This document shows, one piece after another, positions 63,986-64,000 of a stretch of 64,000 nucleotides of DNA; position 1 is the stretch's first letter; every line of letters starts with the position of its first letter. This stretch comes from Zerene cesonia (lineage: Eukaryota > Arthropoda > Insecta > Lepidoptera > Pieridae): the NCBI RefSeq assembly GCF_012273895.1, contig NC_052113.1, positions 5,818,195 through 5,882,194 on the forward strand, read 5' to 3'. The position numbers and the translations under genes are program-made. The notes beneath the pieces were generated by a model. The model searched no databases and was not told the origin of the DNA. It saw only the letters and a program-made list of their open reading frames with translations.

Positions 63986-64000
63986 TTGCTCAAATGTTTT

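Noticed and set aside
1..64000. CRISPR arrays, bacterial operons, Shine-Dalgarno sites, integrases or phage genes
   Set aside because: None seen. All coding evidence is spliced and insect-like, so there is no sign of a bacterial contig or contaminant.

Overview
The window is AT-rich, intron-rich animal DNA. It carries split genes with GT-AG introns, AT-rich introns and many short dispersed repeats of kinds I recognise from Lepidoptera: tails of non-LTR retrotransposons, tRNA-like short elements, and elements with 'aaccgactt' and 'cccgacgtttcga' motifs. Together with the insect-like protein sequences, this points to a moth or butterfly nuclear genome. There is no bacterial or organellar content.

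Two protein-coding genes can be supported, both on the + strand. The first, about 329-25708, is a complete dual oxidase (Duox): 28 coding exons give an open 1495-residue protein when joined by phase. It has a signal peptide, an ecto-peroxidase-like domain, a first membrane segment, a PH-like linker, two good EF-hands, a six-helix ferric-reductase core with the H-x13-H and H-x12-H haem histidine pairs, and FAD and NADPH domains ending in FENFG. The second, about 60087-63568, is the dual oxidase maturation factor (DuoxA; moladietz/Numb-interacting protein in flies): 9 coding exons give 427 residues with about five membrane segments and a cytosolic tail. The two proteins are known partners: DuoxA carries Duox out of the ER and supports extracellular hydrogen peroxide production in gut and cuticle. 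The window therefore holds an oxidase and its maturation factor in tandem, same strand, about 34 kb apart.

The 34 kb between them (25709-60074) has no convincing coding gene. Both first coding exons begin just after a splice acceptor, so both genes have non-coding 5' exons further upstream. For DuoxA those exons probably lie in this spacer. Candidates are a CpG-rich, initiator-bearing block at 48190-48587, a non-coding exon with excellent splice signals at 35749-35925, and a donor-ended CpG-rich block at 30253-30388. The spacer also holds a perfect 92-bp-arm palindrome (47895-48094), a 441-bp element with perfect 50-bp terminal inverted repeats (45447-45887), several repeat fragments, a tandem repeat and one assembly gap (28536-28644).

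Exon coordinates were derived by hand from splice signals and reading frame. Repeat names are family-level recognition only; no database search was possible.
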